64,000 bases of DNA, taken from Pteria penguin (taxonomy: Eukaryota > Mollusca > Bivalvia > Pterioida > Pteriidae). The translations under genes and the position numbers were made by a program. A model generated the notes under the pieces. The model did not search any database, was not told the DNA's origin, and saw only the letters and a list, made by a program, of their open reading frames with translations. The DNA lies in contig CM068589.1 in NCBI GenBank assembly GCA_035048485.1, positions 2,854,501 through 2,918,500 on the forward strand, given 5' to 3'. The stretch's first letter is position 1. Each line of letters begins with the position of its first letter. Positions 8,799-22,400 of this stretch are shown in pieces.

Positions 8799-9800
8799 GA
8801 TACAACTGGACTAAGTAATGATACCACTGGACTAAGTAATGATACCACTGGACCAAGTAATGATACCACTGGACCAAGTAATGATACCACTGGACTAAGT
8901 CATGATACCACTGGACCAAGTAATGATACCACTGGACTAAGAAATGATACCACTGGACAAAGAAATGATACCACTGGACTAAGTCATAATACCACTGGAC
9001 TAAGTCATGATACTACTGGACTAAGTCATGATACCACTGGACGAAGTAATGATACCACTGGACTAAGTCATGATACCACTGGACCAAGTAATGATACCAC
9101 TGGACTAAGTCATGATACCACTGGACCAAGTCATGATGCCACTGGACGAAGTAATGATACCAAGTAATGATACCACTGGACCAAGTCATGATACCACTGG
9201 ACGAAGTAATGATACCACTGGACTAAGTCATGATACCACTGGACCAAGTCATGATGCCACTGGACCAAGTCATAATGCCACTGGACCAAGTAATGATACC
9301 ACTGGACCAAGTAATGATACCACTGGACCAAGTAATGATACCACTGGACTAAGTAATGATACCACTGGACCAAGTCATGATACCACTGGACTAAGTAATG
9401 ATACCACTGGACCAAGTAATGATACCACTGGACTAAGTCATGATACCACTGGACCAAGTAATGATACCACTGGACTAAATCATGATACCACTGGACTAAG
9501 TAATGATACCACTGGACCAAGTAATGATACCACTGGACCAAGTAATGATACCACTGGACTAAGTCATGATACCACTGGACTAAGTCATGATACCACTGGA
9601 CCAAGTAATGATACCACTGGACTAAATAATGATACCACTGGACCAAGTAATGATACCACTGGACTAAGTCATGATACCTCTGGACTAAGTAATGATACCA
9701 CTGGACCAAGTAATGATACCACTGAACTAAGTATGATACCACTGGTCCAGAAACAATACCACTGGACTAAGTATAATACCACTTGTTCTAGTATGATATT
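8799..9800. repeat. 21-bp minisatellite, about 47 copies
   Basis: The unit is gataccactggactaagtaat, with variation at three or four fixed positions (cta/cca/cga; aat/cat). As 21 is a multiple of three and the unit lacks stops in several frames, long open frames appear on both strands (DTTGPSN-type on plus, LVQWYHY-type on minus). I see no start context, splice sites or non-repetitive domain. Confidence 0.95.
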
Positions 9801-9904
9801 GTATGAATGATATGACGCCAAGTGTTATTGAGATTGTTTGATAGCTTTACTAGTATATAGGAAATAGCAAGCTTAACCAACAGCATTCTCACAGACTGAC
9901 TTAG

Positions 9905-10276
9905 TCCCAGGTGGGTGAGACGATGCACCAAAACGGCACCCAAACACCAGAACGGCAGGGTAAACACTGAAACGGCATTCATAACCTCATTATAATGATG
10001 TAGAAGTCAATTTCTATTTTATACAGGCTTAATGATATTAAGATACTGAAAAGATTCAATATTCACTTTTAAACTAAGCTTGACTTTCTTTTTCCAAATT
10101 TCCACTGTTTTATGTATTATGTTTCATCATTAGGGCAGTTCTGGATTAGACGAGTTCAGGATTCGGGCATTGTTTATCACAATTCAGATTTATTTTGATA
10201 TTGTTTTGTTTACTGGCTACATATCACAAGGAGGCATACATTAATCATGCAAGTTCACTGGAATGGACCCCCCCCC

Positions 10277-10345
<69 letters not shown>

Positions 10346-10715
10346 AAGATCCGCACCTGTCCCTATGATGATAGTTGTCATAAGTTTCACACTGTTGTAC
10401 ATGTAATGATGTATACAGCTAACCTTTGTAATAAATGAAGAACAACTATTTTTTCACATCTTATTTGTTCATGATATGAAGACAGGCATATTTCAAAACC
10501 TGAAATGGCAGGAAAAAGAAAATGTCATAACTGAGTTATGTATCAAATATAAATATAACTTGGTTGTTGTATAACGTGTATGGCTAATATAAAAAAGTTG
10601 TTTTATGCAATATGGGTCATTATATAGTGCCGTTTTGGTGCTGTTCCGGTGTTTACCTAGATGTTCTGGTATTTGGGTGCCGTTTCAGTGTTTCGATTCA
10701 CCGGTCCCAGGTTAT
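9905..10715. mobile_element. Non-autonomous inverted-repeat element (about 0.8 kb)
   Basis: Left end (cccaggtgggtga ... accaaaacggcacccaaaca ... accagaacggc) and right end (10610-10712) are imperfect inverted copies over about 90 bp and share gccgtttnggtg motifs. The interior has a C-run with (CA)n and no transposase. Confidence 0.6.
10268..10343. repeat. (C)12 followed by (CA)n microsatellite
   Basis: A run of about 12 C then about 32 CA dinucleotides, inside the inverted-repeat element. Confidence 0.97.
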
Positions 10716-11178
10716 TGTATCATTTTATGTTTACTCAAGAGCTGGTATTGCTTTGTTGCAGGTACTTCAGCAGACTTTTCTCATGCAACATCTTGACAAA
10801 CAAACTTAATTACTGAACAAAGGTCATGGAAACATGATAATTTGTAATATGAATAATGTTTTATAATGTCTTTCTAATCACAGTCACTTTGTGGACATAC
10901 ATGTAAGCACAGGGCCTTGACACAACCCCCAGACACTCAGTGTACAGCTCAGGGGGTTGTGTCAAAATTCTGAGGACATTAGAGGGCCAACTTTTTTGAC
11001 TGAAGAAAAATTTTTATTCAGATTTTGTTACATGTTATTTAATAGATATATTGGAATTGATATTTGATCTGCAAATATGCTGATTTCTATATGAAATGAT
11101 AACCTAAAGTGAGTGTTTTTAAACCATTGACCTTCCTCTGCAGTACATTGGTTGTTTGAGATTTAACCCACAATTATC
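10716..11178 (+). other. 5' flank / 5' UTR of GPS2
   Basis: No gene seen in 10716-11100. A good 3' splice site (ccttcctctgcag, ending 11143) precedes the ATG by 35 bp, so the first coding exon probably begins at 11144 and a non-coding first exon lies further upstream. Confidence 0.45.
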
Positions 11179-14100
11179 ATGCCTGGAGCATTAATCGAAA
11201 GACCCAAGATGACAAAGACTATGTACCAGGCCCTGAAACGGCATATTATGAAGGAGAGAGAAAAGAAGAAACAAGGTATGTTTTCATTTTCACTTTGATT
11301 AACATGATCCATCTTGATTATCCAAGGTTGGAAACCTAGGTTTGATACTGCTTTTGGTCCATCTTCGTAAACCCAGTGTTGGTTGGTTATTTTGGTTATT
11401 CAATTTGGTTATTTGAATTTTGTATCCATTTTGGTTGCTCAAGGTTTGCATCCATTTCCTTCTTTATTCACTAAAGATTGATTGTAAAGTAAGTTTTTAG
11501 TATCACAGAAGTTGATGGAATTTCATTGACCTTTAGTAATATAACGTGTAGGTTTTGCCAAGGTTAGAACATAAGTTGATACTTTTGTCTGGTGTTGACC
11601 TGCCATGATTGCTAGATGTCCATATTGTCAGAGGCTGCTCAACTGCAGGTAAAAGTATGTACTATGCACTTCTTGTGGAGAATTTTCAAAGGGGATGTAA
11701 ATAAACATACAAAGTTTACTGGAAATGATACACATTGTTTTATTGATTAATACAGAACAAGAGCAGGATGCTATGATAGAAAGAAGAAAAAAAGAAGCAG
11801 AGTTAAGGAAGAAAAAAGAACAGGAAGATAGTCTGACTTTAGAGCAGACAAAAGAACAGGTAATCAGCATAATTGCATTTACCATGGTGATATATAATAT
11901 ATGGATAAAAAGAAAGTGAACTGAATTGTACTTTGACTTATTGAAAGTGAATTGTGTTTTGACTTATTGAAAGTGAATTATGTGTTGACTTACTGAAATT
12001 GAATTGTGTTTTAACTTATTGAAAGTGATTGTGTGTTGACTTATTGAAAGTGAATTGTGTTTTGACTTATTGAAAGTGAATTGTTTGTTGACTTATTGAA
12101 AGTGAATTGTGTGTTGACTTATTGAAAGTGAATTGTGTTTTAACTTACTGAAAGTAAATTGTGTTTTGACTTATTGAAAGTGAATTGTGTGTTGACTTAT
12201 TGAAAGTGAATTGTGTGTTGACTTATTGAAAGTGAATTGTGTTTTAACTTACTGAAAGTAAATTGTGTTTTGACTTATTTTAAGTGAATTGTGTTTTGAT
12301 ATATTGAAAGTGAACTGAATTGTGTTTTAACTAATTGAAAGTGAATTGTGTTTTGATTTATTTTAAGTGAATTGTGTTTTGATATATTGAAAGTGAACTG
12401 AATTGTGTTTTGACTTACTGAAAGTGAATTGTGTTTTGAACAGATTTCTGAGCTAGAAAAGAAGTTAGAGACATTGAAGACAGACAAACATGATTTATTC
12501 TCTCAGCTTAAAAAAGTCCTTCACCAAGAAGACGAGTCCAGAAAACGAGCTCAACTCAAAGAACAAAGGTTGGTGTTTTCCTTACCAGTACACATGCCAT
12601 ATCAATTTGTAGGACAGCAAACTGTGGAATGAAATGCTTTTATGCTATTTACAGAATAAGAAAGTGCACAAACTGTATAGTGTTGATATTCCACTGCAGT
12701 GTATAAAGTTGTAATTAGTTGAATAACATAAGATTTCATTTACAAAGTATTGAAGTCGACAGCTTAGTTAATAGCTTTTATATTGAGTGTCATACATATT
12801 CCCTGTTTCAACATGCTTACATGAAATTAAGATGGAAAATTTTCCAATTTTTGGTCGGAATTGCGTAGCAATTCCAGACCCTAGTCGTTACAATATGCTG
12901 TGGAGAATGCGTGGAACGCAGAAAATACCTCCTCGTGTATAAATAGTGCGTCGATATTTAGAAAAAGCGCGATTAGATTTACTTTCAGTACTTATAATTC
13001 ATATTGTACGAGTCAATACAAGATAAGTTTGATCAGATGAGAAAATAGATGTGCCGTTATTCCATGGATTTAGACGAGTTATATACATGCGCTGGAGGAC
13101 ATGCCGAATACTCGGCGGAAAGTCCCGAAAAAGTACGATTGACATTATTGTGTAGCTGTGCCGTAATTTAAGAAGTACACTACTAGTCCGTACTAGTATC
13201 CGTTGTATTATAATTAATAAAACTATCGCTTCTTTTTATAGCAGTGGAATTCGAAGTACTCTACAATCTTCTCGTCACAACGATAAACAAACGTCTCGGT
13301 AGTTGTTGATATGTAATGCTGCTAAAAATAGCCAGTTATTTATAGATCTCCACGGGTAAACATGGTTTTCCCCAAATGTACATGTACAGCGGGAGGCTGT
13401 CCAGATTGTTAATTTCACACTACATGTACTGTCAATATCAAAAGTGATGAGAGAATGAGATAACTATATAGTACGAGACGGAGACGTACAGGGGTGTACA
13501 GGGGCGGAGCCGTTGTTTATATGAAAACAAGCACCTGTGCGCAGACCGTGTTTTTGTCAATACTGATCCTAAACACTACACGCTTGGTGTGTGATCTCTT
13601 GGTGGATCACGACTTTATTACCTTTGATGTACTTGACCCTGCAATTCCGACCTTGAGGACTTTCAAGTCCTTTCATTTATTGGTGTCATTTCAGTGAGCT
13701 TCAGATTATGCAGCACAACACAGTGCTAAGTCTCCCCCATACTGCCATGTCAGGCCGTCCCATTCTGTACAGACCACCACAGCCCATGATGCCAGTAAGT
13801 ATACACTGTACTCAGTTCCCCCTCCATACTGCCATGTCAGGCCGTCCCATTCTGTACAGACCACGACAGCCCATGATGCCAGTAAGTATACACTGTACTC
13901 ATTCCCCCTTCCATACTGCCATCTCAGGCTGTCCCATTCTGTACAGACCACCACAGCCCATGATGCCAGTAAGTATACACTGTATTCAGTCTCCCCCATA
14001 CTGGGGCAGGCGTGGTGTAGTGGTTAAGCGCTTGGCTTGCGGCGCCGACAATCCGGGTTCGATTCCCGGGTTGCGCCACTATGTTTAAGAGGTTGGTAAC

Positions 14101-16424
14101 CTCCTGCTTCCATGTCGCGATATAACTGAAATATTGTTGAAAGCGACGTAAAACACCAATCAACCAACCAACCAACCCCCATACTGCCATGTCCGGCCGT
14201 CCCATTCTGTACTGACCACCACAGCCCATGATGCCAGTAAGTATACACTGTACTCATTCCCCCCCCCATACTGCCATGTCCGGCCGTCCTATTCTGTACA
14301 GAACACCACAGCCCATGATGCCAGTAAGTATACACTGTACTCAGTCCCCCCTCCATACTGCCATGTCAGGCAGTCCCATTCTGTACAGACCACCACAGCC
14401 CATGATGACAGTAAGTATACACTGTTCTCAGTCCCCCCCCATACTGCCATGTCAGGCAGTCCCATTCTGTACAGACCACCACAGCCCATGATGTCAGTAA
14501 GTATACACTGTACTCAGTTCCCCCCCCCCCATACTGCCATGTCAGGCCGTCCCATTCTGTACAGACCACCACAGCCCATGATGCCAGTAAGTATACACTG
14601 TATTCAGTCTCCCCCATACTGCCATGTCTGGCTGTCCCATTCTGTACAGACCACCACAGCCCATGATGCCAGTAAGTATACACTGTACTCAGTCTCCCCC
14701 ATACTGTCTTGTCAGGATATCCCATGATGCCAATAAATATAAGTATACACTGTACTAATTGTCCTCGATATTGCCATTCCATCTTGTATTTTTTATGTTT
14801 TTACACTTAAATGAATACATGGATACTATTAAAGTGTGATAGATTGATTTCTAATCATTCTGAAACATTATTTATTGGATACATGATTCTGCTATTTTTA
14901 GATACATGATTCTGCTATTTTTAGATACATGATTCTGCTATTTTTAGATGGCTGGGATGAAGAGAGCAAGGAGCCCAAGTCCTCCTCCCTCCTCTGTTTA
15001 CCAGCAGTATCCAGAATCCAAGATGATGGCCACATCAATGGCCGTAGCGGCTAATAAACAACATCATTATCAACACTCTGGCCAGCCTGAATACAGTATG
15101 TACTGTTTAGCTGATGCCATCATCGTAAAACGACGGTCCGAGTCACTTTGCTCTTTCCTACCCAGAAATCCTTCGTGCTTATCTTTAGTATTCACTCATT
15201 TGATAAACAATCAGATCAAGGCTTCTAAAAAATTAAACAATTCTGTTGCCAATAACAAATATTGTGATTGGATAGACTGGACACACCTTCTCTAAATAAA
15301 TATTCATTAGATATGATGGATTTCTGGCACATAAAACCAGGGGTAGAAAAGAGTGTAGCGAATCTGGAGCTGAAGTTTAATATGTATCTTAATGAAGAAT
15401 AATACATGTATGTGCAGTACAGTTTAATAATTACAAGACTTAGAATGAATTGACTTCGAGTGAATTGACTTAGAGTAGAATGACCTTTTGCATATTAATA
15501 TCATCTCTCATAAAATAACGGACATATCAACGTTATGGATATATTACTGAAATTTTGCAGCTGTTTGGTAGAAGCAAAAACATTGTTCTTCTCTTTTTCA
15601 GAGTCTTGACATAGTTATTTTACACGTTGGATTCTTTATTATATTGAAGACAAAGATTAACCATACATCTACATGTATTATAAAATCAATTGAAAAAAAT
15701 GGTTGAAAATGGCTAATTTTATAGCACATGCAACCTTCATTCTAGTTCTTACATGAAATAAAAGGTATATCTACCACATACAGTCTTTTATAAAAAAAAA
15801 AGCATAGGTAGTTTGTTGAAATGGGTTGTATCTACCATTTACAGCCTTTTTTAGCAGCTTTTACCGCTGATTTTCTCTGAAATGATTAAGAATTTGGCCA
15901 CAAAGTCATATGAAAAACTGTAGAGTGATATAGGGCATTTGAAAATAGAATAATTTTAAAAGGTAGTTAGGACATGATGTTTTTCGACATGATGTTTTTC
16001 ACTCAGTCGCGTCAGTCTATTGTGACGTCACAATCTAGATATTAACATTACAAGGCAAAAAAAAATGTGCGTTTCCAGTGACCTGACCAACCATAATTTT
16101 TTTTGCCCGACCCTGAACATTTTTATCGCGATATCGATATAAATCCAGATTCATGTTTACAATTTTTATTTATAATAAAATGATTTTAACATCAGATCAC
16201 TTAGTAATACGCTTTTGATTTAATCTTCATAAAAATAAAGCGTTTTACAGACTTTGTCATAAAGAAGATGCCGACGTCCATAGACGGGAGTTGTGTGTTA
16301 TCGTTTTGGTTTCAGCTATGTTGCAGCTTGCACAGTTTAACTCATGTTCAGTATAGTAATGATGAATACCTTTGATTGGTATGACCCTAAAGATCCTGTC
16401 ATGTGCATCTTGCTTATATACATG

Positions 16425-16491
<67 letters not shown>

Positions 16492-19400
16492 CGACCACAG
16501 GCACTGCGTTACATGAAGAGTGCTAAGAAATGACGGTCAGAATGCAGCCGTTTCAACAAGTATTTCCTACAAGTTCCGATGATAATCAGAGGAAATAAAA
16601 GTACAGACATGTAAAATAATGTCTATCCTTTTGATATCTGTCTTCAAAATTTCATTCAAGCATTTTTAAAGGCACCAACAAATGCAAATTCGAACGGCAT
16701 AACTCGCGGACAGTTTGCTCACCAGTGGTCATGTTGATACAACATCGGGAGGGTGTAAAAGACAAGATCGGTATAATGACAAGATAGTCAAGATCGTGAA
16801 AAAAGGGATACTAAAGCCATAGAATGGAATAAAGATTTAATGTTAATTTTGTTTTAGTCATACATTGAACTACTGCTCTCTAGCGACTTATTCAAGCAAA
16901 CACGGTAAAGTCCTTTATGCAAATAAACCTGCTGGCGAGGAAACTGTCCTTGAGTTGTGTCGTATGAATTTGCATTTGTTGGCGCTTTTAAACATGCTGA
17001 AATGACATTTTGATGACAGATATCAAAAGGTTAGACCTACCGACCCTAATTTCTTTGCCAGTGTCACTGGAAACACACATACCTTTTTTTTTAGCCTAAT
17101 GAAAATTTTGGCAAAACATAGTTTGTAGTGCATGAAGCCTCTTATTTCATGTAAAATATGAAATTTATTTATTGGATGTATTCATAGAATTAGATGAGGA
17201 TAGAATGATGTTATAACAGCATTACTAACATCTAGAGCCTCACTATAAATGCTATAACAATGTTATTAACATCTAGAGCCTCACTATAAATGTCATAATA
17301 ATGTTATTAACATCTAGAGCCTCATTATAAATGTTATAACAATGTTACTAACATCTAGAGCCTCACTATAAATGTTATAACAACGTTATTAACATCTAGA
17401 GCCTCACTATAAATGTTATAACAATGTTATTAACATCTAGAGCCTCACTATAAATGTTATAACAATGTTATTAACATCTAGAGCCTCACTATAAATGTTA
17501 TAACAATGTTATTAACATCTAGAGCCTCACTATAAATGTTATAACAATGTTATTAACATCTAGAGCCTCACTATAAATGTTATTACAATGTTATTAACAT
17601 CTAGAGCCTCACTATAAATGTTATAACAATGTTATTAACATCTAGAGCGTCTCTATAAATGTTATAACATGGTTATTAACATCTAGAGCCTCACTATATA
17701 TGTTATAACAATGTTATTAACATCTAGAGCCTCTCTATAAATGTTATAACAATGTTATTAACATCTAGAGCCTCATTATAAATGTTATAACAACGTTATT
17801 AACATCTAGAGCCTCTCTATAAATGTTATAACAAGGTTATTAACATCTACAGTCTCTCTATAAATGTTATAACAACATTACTAACATTTAGAGCCTCTCT
17901 ATAAATGTTATAGCAATGTTACTAACATCTAGAGCCTCATTATAAATGTTCTTACAATGTTACTGACATCTAGAGCCTCTCTATAAATGTTATAACAATG
18001 TTACTAACATCTAAAGCCTCATTATAAATGTTCTTACAATGTTACTTACATCTAGAGCCTCACTATAAATGTTATAACAACATTATTAACATCATAACAA
18101 TGTTATTAACATCTAAAGCCTCATTATAAATGTTCTTACAATCCTCGTCCTCGTCCCCTCTGACTGAACCTCGTCCCCTTTGACTGTTAGTCGGGACTCC
18201 TACAGATCTAGGGTCTTAGCTCGCTTTCAGACTGGCAGAGCACGGTTTCTCATGTTGATGTCGCATATATTTTTATACCATTATGTATTTTACAATACCT
18301 TACGTGTTTATATTTTTATGACCTCTCAATATGCGATACCTGTTGACCCTTGTTCTTTACATGGAGGATTATTTATAAATTTGTAAATGTACGTCCTTTG
18401 ATTGTTCTGCTGTTACGGTGAGTTGGAAGGTGGGCCCGTAAACCGGTTAACCACACCATTTGTTTGGCTTTTGTCAAATTAAATGACCGTCCTAAGTCGG
18501 TATCGTAATTGCACTACAATCAAATATTTTTGTAATGTGATATATGTTCTAGTATATTATTTATATTCATGTATTGTATAGCTCTATGGTGACTTCTGCC
18601 ACATAACTGAGCCAGTAACTCCTCTTTTTTCTTACAATGTAACTAACATCTAGAGCCTCACTATAAATGTTATAACAATGTTACTAACATCTAGAGCCTC
18701 ACTATAAATGTTATAACAATGTTACAAATATCTAGATCCTCTCTGTAAATGTTATAACAATGTAACTAACATCTAGAACATCTCTATAAATGTTATAACA
18801 ATGTAACTAACATCTAGAGCCTCATTATAAACATTATAACAATGTTACCAGCATCTACAGCCTCTCTATAAATGTTATAACAACATTACTAACATCTAGA
18901 GCCTCTCTATAAATGTTATAACAACGTTATTAACATTTAGAGAATCATTATAAATGTTATAACAAAATTATAAAGCTGTATACCCTATGTTCACATATTA
19001 TAGGTAAATTTATTCTAAACTGTTTCGATTATATGTATAAGCCTAAAACATATTTCAAAAAGGCCCTTGCAAATGTCGTGATCAAATTCGTCGTATTAAG
19101 TGAGATACGGCTGTGTAAAACGCGATGTTTGTAACTTATCACGTGATCTAAATTGGAAGCTGCATCATGGAGGGCGAGGTAAATAAACTTGACGAGTAAC
19201 TTTAAAAGTCTGCATTCAAGTCTGCTTAAGTTAGTTTTCACTGAAATTCTTTTCTTTGGGAGTCTCCCTTCATCGTATTTATTTTGATTAAATTGCGCAT
19301 GCGCGAAGTCAGATTAGAGTTGTATTTATGGAATACCCTCTTTATTTACGAAGTATTTTCTTTTTATTTTGATATCTTCAAGGTTTTGAAGCAACAAAAA

Positions 19401-22400
19401 ATGTTATTATCGCAAAGTTAATAACTTAATCCATATGAGAAAAATACAGTTTTTGTTTTACATACCCTAATTTTTGAAATTATACCGAATTGTAGGGTAT
19501 ACAACTTTAACATCTAGAGCCTCTCAATAAATGTTATAACAATGTTATTAACATCTAGAGCCTCACTATAAATGTTATAAAAATGTTACTAACATCTAGA
19601 GCCTCACTATATATGTCATAATAATGTTACTAACATCTGGAGCCTCATTATAAATGTTATAACAATGTTACTAACATCTAGAGCCTCACTATAAATGTTA
19701 TCACAATGTTATTAACATCTAGAGCCTCACTATAAATGTTATAACAACGTTATTAACATCTAGAGCCTCTCTATAAATCTTTTTCCACTGCAGAACATGA
19801 TGAATGGCATGATCATTAAGGGTGTCAATGTAGGATTGATGTGTTAAACAGATCATTTAAAATGTGTCATTGATACCAATGACTTTCCATACATTTTTAT
19901 GCCCCTGGGGGCATCTAGTGTTTGTCTATCTGTTTGTCTGTTTGTACATAGTTCTGAACTGCTTGAAGAAAGACCTTCTTTATCTTGATTGATTGATTTT
20001 TGTCACACCACGAATATTTCACGTGTATGATGAAGGCATCAGCCTGATGCGGGGGATAAAAATTTTGACCTTTGTAACGGACCCACCTGAAGCAGTGAGG
20101 GATCTTTTATGTGCCATGCATACTACGACACGGGGCCTCTGTTTTTACTGTCTCATCCGAAAGACAGGACACAGGCATGACCAGAGCGAGACTTGAACCC
20201 CAGCTTCCCGATCAGGAGGCCAGCGCGATACCACTAGGCCATGCTGGCTTTCTTTATCTTAAACACTAGACTCACCATAATCATACATTGAATGAATGCT
20301 GAGGGAAGTTTACAATGAGAAAACTAACAACAGGATCAGTTTTTCCATAAAAAAAATTTTCTGTGACACATATTTTATCTGACACATCCTGTACTTCATA
20401 ATATGCACCTGAATAATAATGTCCCCTCATGGTAAAGATTATGATGCACAGCATGAGATGTACTGGAACATTGCGTTTATTTGTATGATATATTATACAG
20501 AGACTAAGTGTCAGTATATTTTTCCAGAACAAACGAATTATCCACAAGGTCAGCCAGGTCAAGCTCCATACGTTAGCCAATCAGGACACACGTATCAACA
20601 ATCTACAGCAGCAGCTTATGCCAACAACAAATCTACTGGTGGAAAGTACAATCCCACAAGCCAATCAGCTTTCACATCCTATCCTAATCATTTCACTCAG
20701 CAGAAACAGCTTCAGGAAGGTTTCCCTGGCTACTCAGTACAGAGAGTTCAGCAAGCTGGTAATACAAATAAAATGAAAAACTAGGGCTTACAAAAAATTT
20801 AAGATTTGCTTGATGCACCTTGATACATTGCTTTAGTTATTAATTACATTAAGTTTATACACGCCTGCATAAAATGTGGGTGTAGTTTGGGATACTGTTG
20901 TCGTCCGACTGTCCGTCTGTCCCCACCTATCTGGTCTTCGCAACTCATCCTAAACCCTTGAAGGGATTTTGATAAAAGAACACTGTATGAAGATGTGCAT
21001 TTTGCAAGGGGAATGCTGTCCCAAAAAAGAAAAGAAAATTACAGAAATTGATATATGGACTTATATTTTTCTATGTAAAATACCTTGTCTTTACAACTCC
21101 TCTTAAACTGTGTAGGGTATTTTGATTAAACATGGTACAAAGAAAGAACACTATTAGAGTATGTGCATATTGGAAAGAGAATACTGTCCAAAATAATAAT
21201 TTACAGGAGTTATGACCCTTGGACTTAGATTTTTCTATGCAAAATGCCTCGTCTTTGCAACTTCTTCTCAACCTTTTGGTGTATTTTGATGAAACATGAT
21301 ACAATGAAAGCACATCGTATGAAGATATGCATATTGGAAGGTCTGTTGTGTATGGTGGTGCCGGTTGTTCATGCCTGTTGTGTATGGTGGTTCCAGTTGT
21401 TCATTCCTGTGGTGTATGATGGTTCTGGTTGTTTATGCCTGTTGTGAATGGTGGTCCTGGTTGTTCATTCCTGTGGTGTATGATGGTTCTAGTTCTTCAT
21501 GCCTGTTGTTTTTATTCCAGGATATGCCAACAGCCCCCATCAAGCAGCGATTCCTCTGCAGCAGCAACTGGAGCATGCCAATCAAAAGTCTGGCTTTAAT
21601 GAGGAAAAATATAAAATGCAACAGGTAAGATTAAATCTATGTAGTATGTAGTATTTGTGTACCTGTGGATTAAGTAACATTAGGTTTGGCTTGACTGTCT
21701 GCTTGCTTCCTAGTATGCGTAGGAAGAAAATACTTTCCACATTGGTCATAACTTGTGAAGAATAAGACCTAGGATTTTGATATTTCACTTGTGTGTGACT
21801 ATATCCTAGGGTTTTGATATTTCACTTGTGTGTGACTATATCATAGGGTTTTGATATTTCACTTGTGTGTGACTATATCATAGGGTTTTGATATTTCACT
21901 TGTGTGTGACTATATCCTAGGGTTTTGATATTTCACTTGTGTGTGACTATATCATAAGGTTTTGATATTTCACTTGTGTGTGACTATATCATAAGGTTTT
22001 GATATTTCACTTGTGTGTGACTATATCATAAGGTTTTGATATTTCACTTGTGTGTGACTATATCAAAGGGTTTTGATATTTCACTTGTGTGTGACTATAT
22101 CTTTTTGCTGAAACCAAAATTATTTACCTTGTTTCCTATGTCCTTCGACCTACTTTCAAAAAATTTTACATTGGTTGCCATCTTGGAGCATTAGTGTTTC
22201 ACAAACTAAACACATCTTGTTTTAACATATGATACTTAGGGTGAGAAGTGAATTCCCAATTCATTTTTCTGGGATGATCGATTCTCAGGCTACCATATCA
22301 TTATTCACTTATATGTATTCACAATCTAATATTCACAACCATATCTTTATTCCGCTTCTCTATTTGTCCCATTGCGGATAAAGATCTGGTGAAACTCCGT

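Noticed and set aside
8673..9810. Long open frames (164, 232 and 203 aa) as genes
   Set aside because: They are products of a 21-bp repeat whose period is a multiple of three; no domain, splice site or regulatory context.
13708..14782. Overlapping 90-138 aa frames on both strands as separate genes
   Set aside because: They come from the GPS2 exon 4-derived array; only the first unit is needed for the GPS2 frame.
15096..15295. Continuation of the GPS2 exon 5 frame past 15095
   Set aside because: A GTATGT donor at 15096 joins in phase to exon 6, and the extra residues do not resemble GPS2.
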